From contig JBAKBP010007675.1 in the NCBI GenBank assembly GCA_037953745.1, forward strand, positions 33,563 to 97,562: 64,000 bases of DNA, in the 5' to 3' direction. The position numbers were made by a program, and so were the translations under genes. Every line of letters begins with the position of its first letter. The stretch's first letter is position 1. Of this stretch, positions 62,880-64,000 are shown one piece after another. The notes beneath the pieces were generated by a model. It was given only the letters and a program-made list of their open reading frames with translations, was not told the DNA's origin and did not search any database. Source of the DNA: Lithodes maja (lineage: Eukaryota > Arthropoda > Malacostraca > Decapoda > Lithodidae).

Positions 62880-64000
62880 AAACCTATGACTGACTGACTG
62901 ACTGACTGACTATCTATCTATATTCGTACCTACCTATCAATCTACAGTATACCTTCCTCACTAAAACAATTAAACCTATGACTGACTGACTGACTGACTG
63001 ACTATCTATCTATATTCGTACCTACCTATCAATCTACAGTATACCTTCCTCACTAAAACAATTAAACCTATGACTGACTGACTGACTGACTGACTATCTA
63101 TCTATATTCGTACCTACCTACCTATCAATCTACAGTATACCTTCCTCACTAAAACAATTAAACCTATGACTGACTGACTGACTGACTGACTATCTATCTA
63201 TATTCGTACCTACCTATCAATCTACAGTATACCTTCCTCACTAAAACAATTAAACCTATGACTGACTGACTGACTGACTGACTATCTATCTATATTCGTA
63301 CCTACCTACCTATCAATCTACAGTATACCTTCCTCACTAAAACAATTAAACCTATGACTGACTGACTGACTGACTGACTATCTATCTATATTCGTACCTA
63401 CCTATCAATCTACAGTATACCTTCCTCACTAAAACAATTAAACCTATGACTGACTGACTGACTGACTGACTATCTATCTATATTCGTACCTACCTATCAA
63501 TCTACAGTATACCTTCCTCACTAAAACAATTAAACCTATGACTGACTGACTGACTGACTGACTATCTATCTATATTCGTACCTACCTATCAATCTACAGT
63601 ATACCTTCCTCACTAAAACAATTAAACCTATGACTGACTGACTGACTGACTGACTATCTATCTATATTCGTACCTACCTATCAATCTACAGTATACCTTC
63701 CTCACTAAAACAATTAAACCTATGACTGACTGACTGACTGACTGACTATCTATCTATATTCGTACCTACCTATCAATCTACAGTATACCTTCCTCACTAA
63801 AACAATTAAACCTATGACTGACTGACTGACTGACTGACTATCTATCTATATTCGTACCTACCTATCAATCTACAGTATACCTTCCTCACTAAAACAATTA
63901 AACCTATGACTGACTGACTGACTGACTGACTATCTATCTATATTCGTACCTACCTATCAATCTACAGTATACCTTCCTCACTAAAACAATTAAACCTATG
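62880..64000. repeat. 92-bp (92/96) compound tandem repeat, runs off the window
   Basis: Unit AAACCTATGACTGACTGAC .. TATCTATCTATATTCGTACC .. CAGTATACCTTCCTCAC, about 12 copies. Most are 92 bp; two are 96 bp through one extra CTAC. Each unit carries its own GACT and TATC microsatellites. Confidence 0.97.

Overview
The window is eukaryotic nuclear DNA dominated by repeats. Clues are introns with GT..AG borders, many microsatellites, several clades of non-LTR retrotransposon (LINE), piggyBac and Harbinger transposases, short inverted-repeat elements and satellite arrays. The mix of CR1/L2/RTE/Jockey-like LINEs, dense AC/AG/AT microsatellites and TTAGG-like scraps suggests an arthropod, most likely a malacostracan (decapod) crustacean. 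That is inference; there is no rRNA, mitochondrial or conserved single-copy gene to settle it. No clear conserved host gene was found. The best non-transposon candidate is a small basic ORF pair at 34.5-35.4 kb.

Layout. 0.35-1.65 kb: two-exon Harbinger transposase (minus). 2.5-4.0 kb: 558-bp tandem repeat. 4.8 kb: lone Harbinger-like exon. 5-10 kb: non-coding, with a GGCCTA-rich stretch and duplicated repeats. 10.5-14.9 kb: an almost perfect 72-bp x 40 satellite bracketed by inverted copies of a TTAA-flanked MITE. 15.1-23.4 kb: a nested stack. LINE A (2A motif, PHD finger, endonuclease, RT, C-terminal zinc knuckle) is interrupted by LINE B (ORF1 with three CCCH fingers; decayed ORF2) and by a SINE with a 13-bp target duplication. 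23.9-25.1 kb: 5'-truncated RTE-like LINE with (GATA)n tail and target duplication. 26-31.5 kb: LINE scraps, MITEs arranged as a large inverted repeat, a truncated LINE A end and a 77-bp satellite. 32.5-41.5 kb: two CR1 copies, one split by an intact 3.8-kb LINE (element C, 1104-residue ORF). 41.9-44.9 kb: mariner-like foldback element split by a fourth LINE (D). 45.15-49.2 kb: two-exon piggyBac transposase with a satellite and palindromes in its intron. 49.7-50.6 kb: the same palindrome family again. 52.3-53.2 kb: ten tandem 84-bp tRNA-like units. 53.6-54.4 kb: two CR1-like 3' ends running into (AC)n. 56-59 kb: microsatellites and two tRNA-headed SINE-like units. 59.6-61.1 kb: third CR1 copy. 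61.1-64 kb: three satellites and a second copy of the SINE.

The genes do not form a pathway; they are independent mobile elements and their relationships are parasitic. The SINE carries the 3' end of LINE A and was probably moved by it. The MITEs with TTAA targets could have been moved by piggyBac-type transposases. Each LINE family ends in its own short tandem repeat ((CAA)n, (ATT)n, (GATA)n, TTATGTTC repeats, a repeat leading into (AC)n), so the LINEs seed many of the microsatellites seen here.
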